Assembly (NCBI GenBank): GCA_039977295.1
Contig: JBDWDN010000012.1
Span: forward strand, 124,001-188,000
Length of the DNA: 64,000 nucleotides
Direction of reading: 5' to 3'
From: Hellea sp039977295
GTDB lineage: Bacteria; Pseudomonadota; Alphaproteobacteria; Caulobacterales; Maricaulaceae
Under the pieces are notes generated by a model. It was not told the DNA's origin and made no database searches. It saw nothing but the letters and a program-made list of their open reading frames with translations. The position numbers and the translations under genes were made by a program. Below, one piece after another: positions 53,201-62,911 of the stretch. Position 1 is the first letter of the stretch. Every line of letters starts with the position of its first letter.

Positions 53201-54832
53201 ATGGATCAGTCTACAGGACTGCCAATTGCTGTTACAAAATCCGGTTTTTATGCTGGCTACAATAAGATTGTCGCACTAGGCTCGAAACTCATAATTTTGG
53301 CTTTAATGCTCTGGGCGGGCGCCACCGTATTCCTGCCAAAAGGAGAAGATACACCTGCCTATGAAGCGGGTCTTGTCTTATCCAAACTTCAAGGTTGGAC
53401 CACGGGCGTTTTCGGCGCGTGGTATATTTGGGTTACCGCGTTTTTTGCAATTGTTTGTATTGGGATTGCAGTGTGGCCGAAAAGCGGGCGGATTAAGCTA
53501 GGTTTGCCAGATGAAAAACCAGAATTCTCGAGTTTTTCTTGGTTCTCTATGATGTTTGGCGCGGGTATCGGCGTTGGCATGCTGACATATTCGACGGCAG
53601 AACCCATTTTCCATTTCGCCAATAATCCAGATGTCATTAAAGGTCTCGCGGACTCACAATCTGTCAATAATGTGCGAAATGCTTATAAATGGGCGTTCCT
53701 GCATTACGGTATTACGCCTTGGGCCTGTTACGGCATTGTCGGAATGGCCTTGGCTTATTTTTCCTATAATCGCGGCTTGCCGCTGTCATTTCGCTCGGCC
53801 CTGCGGCCTCTTTTTGGAAAATCCATGGGCGGCTGGCTGGGGCATATTGTTGATATCGTTGCAATTTTGGCGACCATTATCGGTGTCAGCGTGACCATAG
53901 GGTATGGCGTCTCGCAATTTGCATCGGGTGTTTTTAATATTACGGGGTTCGATTGGATAACGTCTGGGAATGGTAAGCCGACCTTGCTCGCACAATTGCT
54001 CTCACTTGTCGTAATTTTAGGCGCCTCCATTTGTTCCGCGATGTCAGGTGTTAATAAAGGGATTAAGTGGCTCTCCAATATCAATATGGGATTGTCCTTC
54101 TTCCTCTTGGCGTTCTTCTTGGTGTTTGGGGCGACGTTGTTTGCGTTCAAACAATTCTTCGTAACAATATGGGATTACCTCATTGCATTACCCGCCATGT
54201 CGTTCACCGTGTGGCCTGAGGCGGCCTTCGAGGGCAAGCTCGCGGCCTGGCAAGCGGATTGGTCAATATTCTATTGGGCGTGGTGGATTGCCTTTGCGCC
54301 ATTTGTTGGGCTCTTCCTCGCGCGGGTCTCGCGCGGCCGCTCTATTCGAGAATATGTATTAGGCGCGATGTTGGTCCCGTCTTTGATGGGCCTGACATGG
54401 TTCGTTTTAGTCGGCGGAACAGCGATTGATCTTGAATTGTCTGGCATAGCGCAGGGCAGCATTGTGAATGCGGATATTTCTGCGCAATTATTCCAGACGA
54501 TAAATTTAATTCTATCGCCGCTTCTCGCAAAGCTGATGTCTGTTGTTATTGTGATCTTGCTCTTGACCTATTTGGTGACCTCGGCTGACTCTGCGATTTT
54601 AGTTATAAATACCATTGCTTCGGTAGGGAACCGCGCCACAACGCGCACCAAGCATATTATTGTCTGGGGGATGATTTACATGGGCCTCGTCGCCGCGTTA
54701 TTGATTGCCGGGGGAATGGGCGCGATACGCTCTGCCATGATTGTGGGGGCTTTGCCGTTCTCTTTAGTCATGGTTTTAATGTCGATTGCATTGCTCAAGT
54801 CCCTTCTATTCGATTCTAAGAAAGTGAAGTGA
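53201..54832 (+). CDS. BCCT-family betaine/choline/carnitine-type transporter
   Basis: 543 residues from ATG 53201 with AGGGGA 5-10 nt upstream. About twelve transmembrane helices. The glycine-rich motif MFGAGIGVGMLTYSTAEP and the Trp-rich segment FYWAWWIAFAPFVGLFLARVSRGRSIRE are hallmarks of BCCT carriers of quaternary ammonium compounds. The glycine motif differs from the GMGIG of Na+-coupled BetP; coupling cannot be settled from this. It diverges from the TmpA/TmpB-like pair, so import of a choline-like phosphonate or of its product glycine betaine is a reasonable inference. Confidence 0.9.
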   Translation: MDQSTGLPIAVTKSGFYAGYNKIVALGSKLIILALMLWAGATVFLPKGEDTPAYEAGLVLSKLQGWTTGVFGAWYIWVTAFFAIVCIGIAVWPKSGRIKLGLPDEKPEFSSFSWFSMMFGAGIGVGMLTYSTAEPIFHFANNPDVIKGLADSQSVNNVRNAYKWAFLHYGITPWACYGIVGMALAYFSYNRGLPLSFRSALRPLFGKSMGGWLGHIVDIVAILATIIGVSVTIGYGVSQFASGVFNITGFDWITSGNGKPTLLAQLLSLVVILGASICSAMSGVNKGIKWLSNINMGLSFFLLAFFLVFGATLFAFKQFFVTIWDYLIALPAMSFTVWPEAAFEGKLAAWQADWSIFYWAWWIAFAPFVGLFLARVSRGRSIREYVLGAMLVPSLMGLTWFVLVGGTAIDLELSGIAQGSIVNADISAQLFQTINLILSPLLAKLMSVVIVILLLTYLVTSADSAILVINTIASVGNRATTRTKHIIVWGMIYMGLVAALLIAGGMGAIRSAMIVGALPFSLVMVLMSIALLKSLLFDSKKVK

Positions 54833-55059
54833 GCCCAGCTGCTCATCATGGAATAACTTGCGGTAATACCATAATATTTAGACCGCTAATGTTAGGGGCG
54901 AGATGTCCCAATTTTGTTGTATAATGGTCACATCAATTAAAAAAAATGGGTACTATTAGCAAGTCAGATGTCTTGAAGTATTGAAAACATTAGTCGTTAC
55001 CGTATGTTCATTTTCCATGGCGGCGCAAGAAATATAAGTAAACACCTCAGGGGAATATA

Positions 55060-57693
55060 ATGAAAAAAATGAATTTAATGGGCTGCGTCGCCATTGGGGC
55101 AATTGCGAGTGCCGCTATGTCCTCCACCGCCCATGCTCAGTTAGAAGACGAAGTTATCGTCACAGCCACAAAGCGTGCAGAAACAGCGCAGGACGTGCCG
55201 ATCGCGGTTGCGGCCTTAGGGGAAAGTACACTTGAAGAGCTCCGTGTCGACGTCTTTACAGACTATCTCGTTCAATTGCCTGGCGTCACAGCTGGCGGAG
55301 CAGGGCCCGGTAATAACACAATATATATTCGCGGTCTCGCCTCAACGACACCAGCGACATCGATCGCAGGTGTTGCCGGCCTAGCGCCAAACGTTGCTTT
55401 CTATCTTGATGAGCAACCTCTTGTGCAGCCTGGTCGTAACCTAGATGTCTACGCAGCTGACTTAGAGCGCGTCGAAGTGCTCTCAGGTCCTCAAGGTACA
55501 TTATTTGGGGCAAGTTCACAGGCTGGTACTGTGCGTATGATTACCAACAAGCCAAAGATTGGTGTTGAGGAAGCTAGTTTCACAGTTGGAACGTCATTTA
55601 CAAAAGGCGGCGACGCTAGTTTCAAAGGTGAGGCCGTATATAACTTGCCCGTTAGCGATAATTTTGCCCTTCGCGCCGTAGTTTATGGTGACCGTCAAGG
55701 TGGCTGGACAGACGCAGTGGCCGGACAATTGGATGTTACCTCAGCCGCGCGCTACCGCTCAGCGGATGCAAGGCGCGATAATGGCACATTGGTGGGCGCT
55801 CGTGCAGGCTTTGATGCTGGCGCGGACACATCAGGCATTAATGCTATTCCAGCGGAAGCGATCGTCGATAAGAACCAGAATGACGCCACATATTTTGGTT
55901 TCCGCGCGTCTGGTCTGTTTGAGGCCAATGAAGACTGGTCTCTATTGGTCGGTTATGCGCATCAAGAGCTTCAAACTGATGGTATTTTCTTGGCAAACCC
56001 AGATTTGGGTAGCCATAAAATTCAAACATATGAGCAAAGCTATCTGGATGATGAGTTTGACAATGTTAGCTGGACGCTCAAAGGCCGCTTAGGCATGCTA
56101 GAGGCCGTCTATACGGGGGCTTACACAGACCGCCGCGCGGAACAGCGGATTGACTATTCTGAATATGTCTATGTGTCACAATATCTGCCTTACTATATTT
56201 GTGATTACTCTACCTATTCTTCCGCGTTTAGTGCTGCAGAGCCAACAGGGACATGTCAGGCACCTAATCTTTACGGTGCTGTCGAGTCTAACCTTGAAGT
56301 TCAAACGCATGAACTTCGTTTTAACACACCTGCTGAGAATCGCTTCAGAGCAACAGTCGGTGGTTTCTACAGCGACACAGTGTTAGATGAGGTCGTAGAC
56401 TTTAGTTACCCTGGTAACAAATTCATCTTTGATGCTGACGGCGATGGTCGTCCAGATGGCTATCCATTAAACTTCCGTTTCCCAGGACCTGGCTATAGTT
56501 CAGATGATACTGCATTCCCTGAGGACACAATCTTCAGAAATGACATTCGGCGGACAGATAAGCAGCTAGGCGTGTTCGGAGAAGGTACATTTGACCTTAC
56601 TGATCAGTTCTCGATTACTGTCGGTGCGCGTTATTATGACAACACGGTTGACCTCGAAGGAACCGCTAACTCATCATTCTGTAATTTGTTCTCTCAAACC
56701 GATGCCAATGCCTTTGGTACGGATATTAACGACCTTTATGATGGCGACGGATCTTATACCTTTACGCGTGATTGCGGCAATCAGCCAACCTTTACCCTCG
56801 CTGATACGTTAGAAGATATCGCCGCGGGGTTGGCGCCTGGTGGTGATGAAGGGCAAGCTCAACGTGTCTTCAATGAACTCCGTGCGCCTGACAAAGCGGA
56901 ATCGGACGGCCTCATCAAAAAGGTCACAGCGACATTCACGCCTTCTGACGAAACTTTGTTCTACGGGACTTATTCCGAAGGGTATCGCCCAGGTCTGCTT
57001 AACCGCCCTGGTGGAGCGACATCTGGTGCCTTTACGGTTCCGTTCGAGCTTGAAACTGACGATGTGAAGAACTTTGAATTTGGTTGGAAAACCCGTTTGA
57101 TGGACAATCAGCTTCAGTTTAACGGCTCTGCCTTCTTCGTCGATATCACAGATTTGCAAGCGACAATTTTTGATACATCAATTGTAAACTTGTTCTTTAA
57201 TGCCAATGTCGGCGATGCCGAAGTCAAAGGTATTGAAGGTGAAATCACTTATGCTCCGTTTAGCATGGAAGGCCTAACTGTTACGGGTGCTTATAGTTTC
57301 TTAGATACGGAAATCACGAAAGTTTCCATTCCGACGGACGATGTTCGTGAGGGTGACTCATTGTCTTTTGCGCCGAAGTATCAGTTTAATGTCCGCGCAC
57401 GTTATGAGTGGGAAACTAAAAACGGTCTAACCGCTCACGTTATGCCGCAACTCGTTCACTCTGCGAAATCCTTCTCAGATATCATCGTGAAAAACCGTGA
57501 TGAAATTCAGGGTTGGACGAAGCTCAGCGTCTCTGCTGGCCTGACGGCTGATGCTTGGACAGGTGAGTTGTTCGTTGACAATATTTTCGATGCTGACATC
57601 GAGCTGAACCGTCAACACATCAATGATGTGTCGCGTGTTAGCTATGCTCGCCCGCTAAATGCTGGCGCGCGTCTTTCTGTGAAATTCAGATAA
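55060..57693 (+). CDS. TonB-dependent outer-membrane receptor
   Basis: 877 residues with a Sec signal ending AHAQ at about residue 27. The TonB box region is DEVIVTATKR, the plug has VPIAVAAL, LPGVTAGG and IRGL, and the SGPQGTLFGASSQAGTVRMITNKP segment marks the plug end. The beta-barrel runs to a C-terminal LSVKFR-type strand. Members take up siderophores, glycans, vitamins or other large substrates; none is indicated by the sequence. It lies 227 nt after BCCT with no terminator seen between, and a strong terminator follows it. Confidence 0.92.
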   Translation: MKKMNLMGCVAIGAIASAAMSSTAHAQLEDEVIVTATKRAETAQDVPIAVAALGESTLEELRVDVFTDYLVQLPGVTAGGAGPGNNTIYIRGLASTTPATSIAGVAGLAPNVAFYLDEQPLVQPGRNLDVYAADLERVEVLSGPQGTLFGASSQAGTVRMITNKPKIGVEEASFTVGTSFTKGGDASFKGEAVYNLPVSDNFALRAVVYGDRQGGWTDAVAGQLDVTSAARYRSADARRDNGTLVGARAGFDAGADTSGINAIPAEAIVDKNQNDATYFGFRASGLFEANEDWSLLVGYAHQELQTDGIFLANPDLGSHKIQTYEQSYLDDEFDNVSWTLKGRLGMLEAVYTGAYTDRRAEQRIDYSEYVYVSQYLPYYICDYSTYSSAFSAAEPTGTCQAPNLYGAVESNLEVQTHELRFNTPAENRFRATVGGFYSDTVLDEVVDFSYPGNKFIFDADGDGRPDGYPLNFRFPGPGYSSDDTAFPEDTIFRNDIRRTDKQLGVFGEGTFDLTDQFSITVGARYYDNTVDLEGTANSSFCNLFSQTDANAFGTDINDLYDGDGSYTFTRDCGNQPTFTLADTLEDIAAGLAPGGDEGQAQRVFNELRAPDKAESDGLIKKVTATFTPSDETLFYGTYSEGYRPGLLNRPGGATSGAFTVPFELETDDVKNFEFGWKTRLMDNQLQFNGSAFFVDITDLQATIFDTSIVNLFFNANVGDAEVKGIEGEITYAPFSMEGLTVTGAYSFLDTEITKVSIPTDDVREGDSLSFAPKYQFNVRARYEWETKNGLTAHVMPQLVHSAKSFSDIIVKNRDEIQGWTKLSVSAGLTADAWTGELFVDNIFDADIELNRQHINDVSRVSYARPLNAGARLSVKFR

Positions 57694-57738
57694 TTTTAAT
57701 CTGATTATCGACACAGATAACGATATTTGACTATAGTA

Positions 57739-57765
57739 AACGCGTCCCAATTGGGGCGCGTTTTT
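57739..57765 (+). terminator. Intrinsic terminator after TonB receptor
   Basis: AACGCGTCCC (57739-57748) and GGGGCGCGTT (57753-57762) form a 10-bp stem with one T-G pair around AATT, followed by a T run. It lies 46 nt after the receptor stop and 15 nt before the next ATG, separating the receptor from the TPR-sulfotransferase gene. Confidence 0.85.
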
Positions 57766-57779
57766 CATATCAGGATATT

Positions 57780-59777
57780 ATGACTGAAACTGTAGATGTT
57801 CACATGGCGATCCAAAATTTGATGCGCCAAGGCCAATTTGGCCCAGCCATTGAGCGATGCGACTCGCAGCTTGAAACTGACCCTAGAGATATTGAATGTC
57901 TTTATATGAAGGCCGTTTCTGCGCGCTATCTAAAAGACTTCAATCTCGCCCAAGATACGCTGTTGGCGCTTCAAAATTCACAACCTAATTTTGGAAGAGC
58001 TCTGCAAGAAGAAGGGCATTTATCGCGTGATCAAGGGCTGTTCGATGCCGCTTTATCGTTCTACCGGAAAGCTTGTCGCGCTAATCCAGCTTTAATCGCC
58101 AGTTGGCGATCACAAGCCGATATTCTCTCTCGTAAGGGCCTGACTCAGGAGGCCCACAAGGCACGATATCAGGCCGACCACCTTGCGAGTTTGCCGCCTG
58201 AACTCGTGACTGTAACGCATATGATCCATGAGGGAAAAATTCTCAAAGCCGAAGAGCTTTGCCGGTTCTTTCTCCAGAAAAATCCCCATCATATTGAGGC
58301 CATGCGTCTTTTAGCCGATATTGGTGCTCGCTTTGGCGTTTTCAATGATGCTGACTTCCTTTTGGAAAGCGCTATTGAATTTGCACCTGATAATGTTCAG
58401 CTTCACTTAGATTACATTCAGATCCTTCGTAAACGTCAGAAGTTTGCCGCTGCTTTAAAACAAGCTGAAGGCCTCTATAAGCGAGACCCTAAAAATCCAG
58501 TCTTTCAATCCCATCTCGCGATTGAAAGCATGCAGACGGGTGACCATGAACGCGCATTCGATCTTTTTGAGAAAGTTCTCGAGACAATTCCTGGCGACCC
58601 GGCAACCCTGACCTCTCGCGGTCATGCATTCAAAACCTTTGGCAAGCATGACGAAGCTGTTGAGAGTTACCGCGCGGCTTATCACTCCAAGGCTGATCAC
58701 GGGGATGCGTATTTTGGGCTTGCTAATTTAAAGACATATGAGTTTACGGATAAAGAGGTTGAAGACATGACGGCGTTGACCGCGCGTGATGACACTGGAT
58801 TTATGGACCGTGTTAACCTCTGCTTTGCACTGGGCAAAGCTTTGGAAGATCGCAAAGACTATGCCGGAGCATTTGAAAAATATGAACGCGGCAATGATCT
58901 TAAATCCGTTGAGTCGCGTTATAAATCTTCCGACATGACAGAGGAGCTAGAAGGACAAGCCAAAATTTGCACAGATAAGCTTTTTGAAAAACAAGGCGGC
59001 AGAGGGCATCTTGCCGCCGATCCAATTTTCATAGTCGGGCTGCCGCGCGCGGGGTCAACCTTGCTCGAGCAAATCATTGCCTCTCATAGCCAAGTAGACG
59101 GCACCCTAGAACTTCCCAATATTCTGTCGCTGTCCTATCACCTTAGGGGGCGCGAGCGGGCAAAGATAAATGGCCGTTATCCGCAAATATTGCATGAACT
59201 TACCCACGAGCAACTCCAAACATATGGCCAGCGCTTTATTGAAGATACGCGTATTCACCGCCAAGATGCCCCGTTTTTCATTGATAAAATGCCTAATAAT
59301 TTCAGGCATATAGGGCTGATTTCTCTCATATTGCCAAATGCAAAGATCATCGATGCAAGGCGTCATCCTATGGCCTGTTGTTTCTCTGGCTTTAAGCAGC
59401 ATTTTGCTGAGGGGCAGGAATTTACGTACGGCTTAGAAAATGTCGGCGCCTATTACAAAGACTATGTCGCCCTGATGGATCACTGGGATGAAGTTTTGCC
59501 CGGTAAGATTTTACGGGTGCAATATGAAGATGTTGTCAGCGATACAGAAACTCAGGTTCGCCGCGTTCTTGACTATTTGGGGCTTCCATACGAAGAAGCC
59601 TGCCTAGAATTTCACAAAACAAAACGGTCTGTGCGCACAGCCAGTTCAGAGCAAGTGCGGCAACCCATCTTTAAGAGCGGCCTTGAGCAATGGCGTAATT
59701 TTCAGCCTTGGCTCGGCCCCCTTAAAGAGGCGCTAGGGCCGGAAATCCTCTCCCGATATCCGATTGAAGAGATGTAA
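57780..59777 (+). CDS. TPR-repeat protein with C-terminal sulfotransferase domain
   Basis: 665 residues. Residues about 1-400 are TPR-like helices (for example KAVSARYLKDFNLAQDTLLAL, AALKQAEGLYKRDPKNPVFQSHLA). The C-terminal domain has the 5'-phosphosulfate-binding loop FIVGLPRAGSTLLEQIIASH at about 416-435 and a 3'-phosphate segment DARRHPMACCFSGFKQHF, as in PAPS-dependent sulfotransferases. No signal peptide is present, so it acts in the cytoplasm on an unknown acceptor. Its stop overlaps the start of the methyltransferase gene by one base. Confidence 0.87.
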   Translation: MTETVDVHMAIQNLMRQGQFGPAIERCDSQLETDPRDIECLYMKAVSARYLKDFNLAQDTLLALQNSQPNFGRALQEEGHLSRDQGLFDAALSFYRKACRANPALIASWRSQADILSRKGLTQEAHKARYQADHLASLPPELVTVTHMIHEGKILKAEELCRFFLQKNPHHIEAMRLLADIGARFGVFNDADFLLESAIEFAPDNVQLHLDYIQILRKRQKFAAALKQAEGLYKRDPKNPVFQSHLAIESMQTGDHERAFDLFEKVLETIPGDPATLTSRGHAFKTFGKHDEAVESYRAAYHSKADHGDAYFGLANLKTYEFTDKEVEDMTALTARDDTGFMDRVNLCFALGKALEDRKDYAGAFEKYERGNDLKSVESRYKSSDMTEELEGQAKICTDKLFEKQGGRGHLAADPIFIVGLPRAGSTLLEQIIASHSQVDGTLELPNILSLSYHLRGRERAKINGRYPQILHELTHEQLQTYGQRFIEDTRIHRQDAPFFIDKMPNNFRHIGLISLILPNAKIIDARRHPMACCFSGFKQHFAEGQEFTYGLENVGAYYKDYVALMDHWDEVLPGKILRVQYEDVVSDTETQVRRVLDYLGLPYEEACLEFHKTKRSVRTASSEQVRQPIFKSGLEQWRNFQPWLGPLKEALGPEILSRYPIEEM

Positions 59778-60412
59778 TGGCTTACAGCAAAAATGATACG
59801 CTGGAAAAAGTTTATGCCGCCCGCAGCGATGATGAGCGGCGCGAGGCTTATGATGACTGGGCTGCAAATTATGATCAGGATGTGAGTTCGTTTGGAATTC
59901 AACTTCCCTATGTCGGGGCGGCTGTATTTGCGCGCCATGTCGGAATAGAATCGATGCGGATACTCGATGCAGGTTGCGGAACAGGCATGCATACTTTGCC
60001 GCTTAAGCTTATGGGATATACGGGCTTTCATGGGATTGATTTGTCGGGCGGTATGTTGGCAATCGCAAAGTCTCGCAATATCTATGAAAACCTTCAGCAA
60101 ATGGCTTTGGGGGAACGGCTCGATTTCGAAGATAATCATTTTGATGTCACTTATTCCATTGGGTGCCTGGCCCCCGGAAATGCGCCGCCTCACAGTATGG
60201 ATGAGTTTTTGCGGGTGACTAAGCCGGGCGGGCTCGTCATTTGGTCAACTCACGCTCACATAAATGATCAGACACAATCCTTTCATGACTACAGACATGG
60301 GTTGACACAAGCTGGTGATTGGACGTTAGAATTTGAAACGACGCCATTCGTCTCGATGCCAAGCGGCGATAATAATATTAAGCACGCAATTTATGTTTAC
60401 TGCGTGAATTAA
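59777..60412 (+). CDS. Class I SAM-dependent methyltransferase
   Basis: 211 residues. The SAM-binding motif I ILDAGCGTGMHTLPL lies at about 62-76, motif II GIDLSGGMLAIA follows, and SIGCLAPG is at the motif IV position. Translationally coupled (TAATG) to the TPR-sulfotransferase. Substrate unknown; the coupling suggests both modify the same small molecule or act in one pathway. Confidence 0.85.
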   Translation: MAYSKNDTLEKVYAARSDDERREAYDDWAANYDQDVSSFGIQLPYVGAAVFARHVGIESMRILDAGCGTGMHTLPLKLMGYTGFHGIDLSGGMLAIAKSRNIYENLQQMALGERLDFEDNHFDVTYSIGCLAPGNAPPHSMDEFLRVTKPGGLVIWSTHAHINDQTQSFHDYRHGLTQAGDWTLEFETTPFVSMPSGDNNIKHAIYVYCVN

Positions 60413-60422
60413 GGGGAAGACT

Positions 60423-61424
60423 ATGACCAATAAAATCATGACCGTAGAGGCCATTCACAACCTATCTCAAGACACGCTAATGAAATTCGGGGCTGACATT
60501 GAAAACGCTAGCGCAGTAGCCGATACGATTTCCATGGCTGAGCGTGATGGCTGTCTGTCTCATGGGCTGTTTCGCTTGCCAGGATATGTCGCAACCCTAA
60601 AAAGCGGGAAGGTGAATGGTAAGGCTCGCCCAACTGTTACCTCTCTCGCGCCAGCTGTGGTGCAAGTGAACGGGCATAATTGTTTTGCGCCGCACGCCGT
60701 TAAGGCTGGTAGAACCGCTTTAATCGAGGCCGCCAATACCTGCGGCATAGCGATAATGCCTATGGTCGGCGTTCATCACTTCGCAGCCCTTTGGCCAGAC
60801 CTTGAAGAAATCTGTGAGGCGGGTCTCGCAGCCTTTGCCTGCGTAAATTACAAGCCTTCAGTCATTCCTGCGGGCGGCAAGAAGCCGCTATACGGAACCA
60901 ACCCTATCGCTTTTGGGTGGCCTCGACCTGGCAAGGCTCCGATGATATTTGATATGGCAACAGCGGTTATGGCCCGTGGTGAAGTCGCGATTGCTGCCCG
61001 CGAGGGGCATACGCTTCCGGAAGGCGTTGGTGTTGATGCTGAGGGTAATCCGACGACAGACCCGAACGAAATTTTGAAGGGCGCATTGCTGGCCTTTGGC
61101 GGGTATAAAGGGTCTTCAGTTTCTATGATGGTAGAATTGCTGGCCGGCGCTATGATTGGTGAAAGCTTCAGTTTTGAAGCAGCGCAGCGAGACATTGCAG
61201 ATGGCGGCCCGCCACAAGGCGGTGAGTTCCTATTCGCAATTAACCCAAGCCTCGTGCGCGGGGATGATGGCTGGAGCGACCACGCGGAAGGCTTTTTTGA
61301 TAAAGTCTATGAGCAGGACGGAACGCGCTTGCCAGGAGACCGGCGATATCAGAATCGTGCCAAACATGATAAAACAGGCGTCGAGGTGTCTCAGATTGTC
61401 CTGGATAAGATAAGCGCACTTTAA
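60423..61424 (+). CDS. Ldh2/MDH2-family NAD(P)H-dependent reductase
   Basis: 333 residues. Family segments: SHGLFRLPGYVATLKSGKVNG, AANTCGIAIMPMVGVHHFAALW, YGTNPIAFGWPRPGKAPMIFDMATAV and FGGYKGSSVSMMVELLAG. This is the type-2 malate/L-lactate dehydrogenase fold, whose members include malate and ureidoglycolate dehydrogenases and delta1-piperideine/pyrroline-2-carboxylate reductases. The spacing is 10 nt after the methyltransferase. Next to an aldehyde dehydrogenase of the 2-oxoglutarate-semialdehyde type, a role in cyclic imino acid or betaine breakdown is conceivable but not shown. Confidence 0.85.
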   Translation: MTNKIMTVEAIHNLSQDTLMKFGADIENASAVADTISMAERDGCLSHGLFRLPGYVATLKSGKVNGKARPTVTSLAPAVVQVNGHNCFAPHAVKAGRTALIEAANTCGIAIMPMVGVHHFAALWPDLEEICEAGLAAFACVNYKPSVIPAGGKKPLYGTNPIAFGWPRPGKAPMIFDMATAVMARGEVAIAAREGHTLPEGVGVDAEGNPTTDPNEILKGALLAFGGYKGSSVSMMVELLAGAMIGESFSFEAAQRDIADGGPPQGGEFLFAINPSLVRGDDGWSDHAEGFFDKVYEQDGTRLPGDRRYQNRAKHDKTGVEVSQIVLDKISAL

Positions 61425-61474
61425 CCTTCATTATAAGACCAGCCGCATCTAAGCAGGCTGCAAAGGAATAGATC

Positions 61475-62908
61475 ATGACAAATATTTACGGCCAACTTAT
61501 TAATGGCGAATGGGATAATAGCGGCCCGCAAACAGCAAACATCAACCCTTCCGATGTTTCCGATGTTATAGGCCATATGGCGAGCGCTACGACGTCGCAA
61601 GTCGATGATGCGGTTGAAGCGGCCCGCGCCGCGCAGCCTGGCTGGGAAGCCGTGAAGCTTGAGGAGAAAAAGAACATTCTTCATGCCATTGGTCAGGAGC
61701 TTATTGACCGTTGCGATGAGATCGGAAAGCTGTTGTCGCGTGAAGAGGGTAAACCCTTTGGTGAGGGCCGCGGAGAAACCTTCCGCGCAGGTGAGTTTTA
61801 CCAATATTACGCAGCTGAATGTCTCCGCCAGATCGGCGAAAGCGCTGCCTCTGTGCGCCCCGGCATCAATATTGATATTTCACGCGAGGCGATTGGCGTT
61901 GCAGGTCTTATAACACCTTGGAATTTCCCTATTGCGATTGCGGCATGGAAGATGGGTCCTGCTCTTGCTTATGGCAACACGGTTGTTCTTAAACCCTCAG
62001 AAGTTACACCTGCTACGGCCCATGTTTTAGCTGAAGTCTTGAACAAGCATCTGCCCAAAGGCGTCTTTAACATGGTGCAAGGCGGCGGCGAAGTTGGTGC
62101 GGCTTTATCTTCAGGCAAGATTGATGCGGTTTCTTTTACGGGATCTGTCTCTACGGGCCGTAAGATTGCGCAAGCGGCTATTCAGAACATGGCGCGCATT
62201 CAGTGTGAGATGGGCAGTAAGAACCCTATCGTGATTACGAAAAATGCCGATATAGAGCTTGCTGTCGCGCAGACTATTCACGGCGCTTTTGGGGCGTCAG
62301 GCCAGAAATGTACGGCGTCTTCGCGTTTAATGGTAGAAGCTTCAATTCATGATGAATTTGTTGAAAAGCTCGCAGCCGCAGCGGAAGCTAAGGTCGTGGG
62401 TCACGCGCTAGCTGAAGATACAGAGCTTGGACCGATTGTCTCTGAATCTCAGATGACAAAAATTCTGGGCTATATGGATTTGGCCAAAAAGGAAGGCGCC
62501 TCACTAGTGACAGGCGGAAAGCGCCTTGAGCGCGAGACTGAAGGTTACTTCCTCGCGCCGACCATATATACAGATACCAAGAATGATATGCGTGTGAACC
62601 GTGAAGAAGTCTTCGGCCCCATGACCTGCATCATGAAAGTTGATAGCTATGAGGAAGGAATTGCTCTGGCAAATGATACTGAGTTTGGCCTCGCTGCCTC
62701 AGTCATGACCAACTCACTTAAAGAAGCAGAGCACTTTAAACGCAATGCCAAATTTGGCAGCGTCTTGGTCAACCTTGCTACGGCAGGTCTTGATTATCAC
62801 GTGCCCTTTGGCGGTCGCAATTCATCAAGCTATGGTCCAAGAGAGCAAGGCGAGCATGCCAAAGATTTCTACACGATACTGAAAACGGCTTACACAAACC
62901 CAGGTTAA
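61475..62908 (+). CDS. Aldehyde dehydrogenase (KGSADH/succinate-semialdehyde-type)
   Basis: 477 residues. Motifs: LITPWNFPIAIAAWKMGPALAYGNTVVLKPSE, FTGSVSTGRKI, EMGSKNP with the general-base Glu (where ELGGKNP is usual), and GQKCTASSR with the catalytic Cys. The EM-KNP form and GAPFGG-like end resemble alpha-ketoglutarate-semialdehyde dehydrogenases, but this is a similarity read by eye. It oxidises an aldehyde to the acid with NAD(P)+. The gene is 50 nt downstream of the Ldh2-type reductase and 3 nt before the dipeptidase gene. Confidence 0.87.
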   Translation: MTNIYGQLINGEWDNSGPQTANINPSDVSDVIGHMASATTSQVDDAVEAARAAQPGWEAVKLEEKKNILHAIGQELIDRCDEIGKLLSREEGKPFGEGRGETFRAGEFYQYYAAECLRQIGESAASVRPGINIDISREAIGVAGLITPWNFPIAIAAWKMGPALAYGNTVVLKPSEVTPATAHVLAEVLNKHLPKGVFNMVQGGGEVGAALSSGKIDAVSFTGSVSTGRKIAQAAIQNMARIQCEMGSKNPIVITKNADIELAVAQTIHGAFGASGQKCTASSRLMVEASIHDEFVEKLAAAAEAKVVGHALAEDTELGPIVSESQMTKILGYMDLAKKEGASLVTGGKRLERETEGYFLAPTIYTDTKNDMRVNREEVFGPMTCIMKVDSYEEGIALANDTEFGLAASVMTNSLKEAEHFKRNAKFGSVLVNLATAGLDYHVPFGGRNSSSYGPREQGEHAKDFYTILKTAYTNPG

Positions 62909-62911
62909 ATC

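Noticed and set aside
54897..54925. Promoter with TATAAT at 54920-54925 before the TonB receptor
   Set aside because: No acceptable -35 hexamer lies at 16-18 nt upstream, so it is not listed as a feature.
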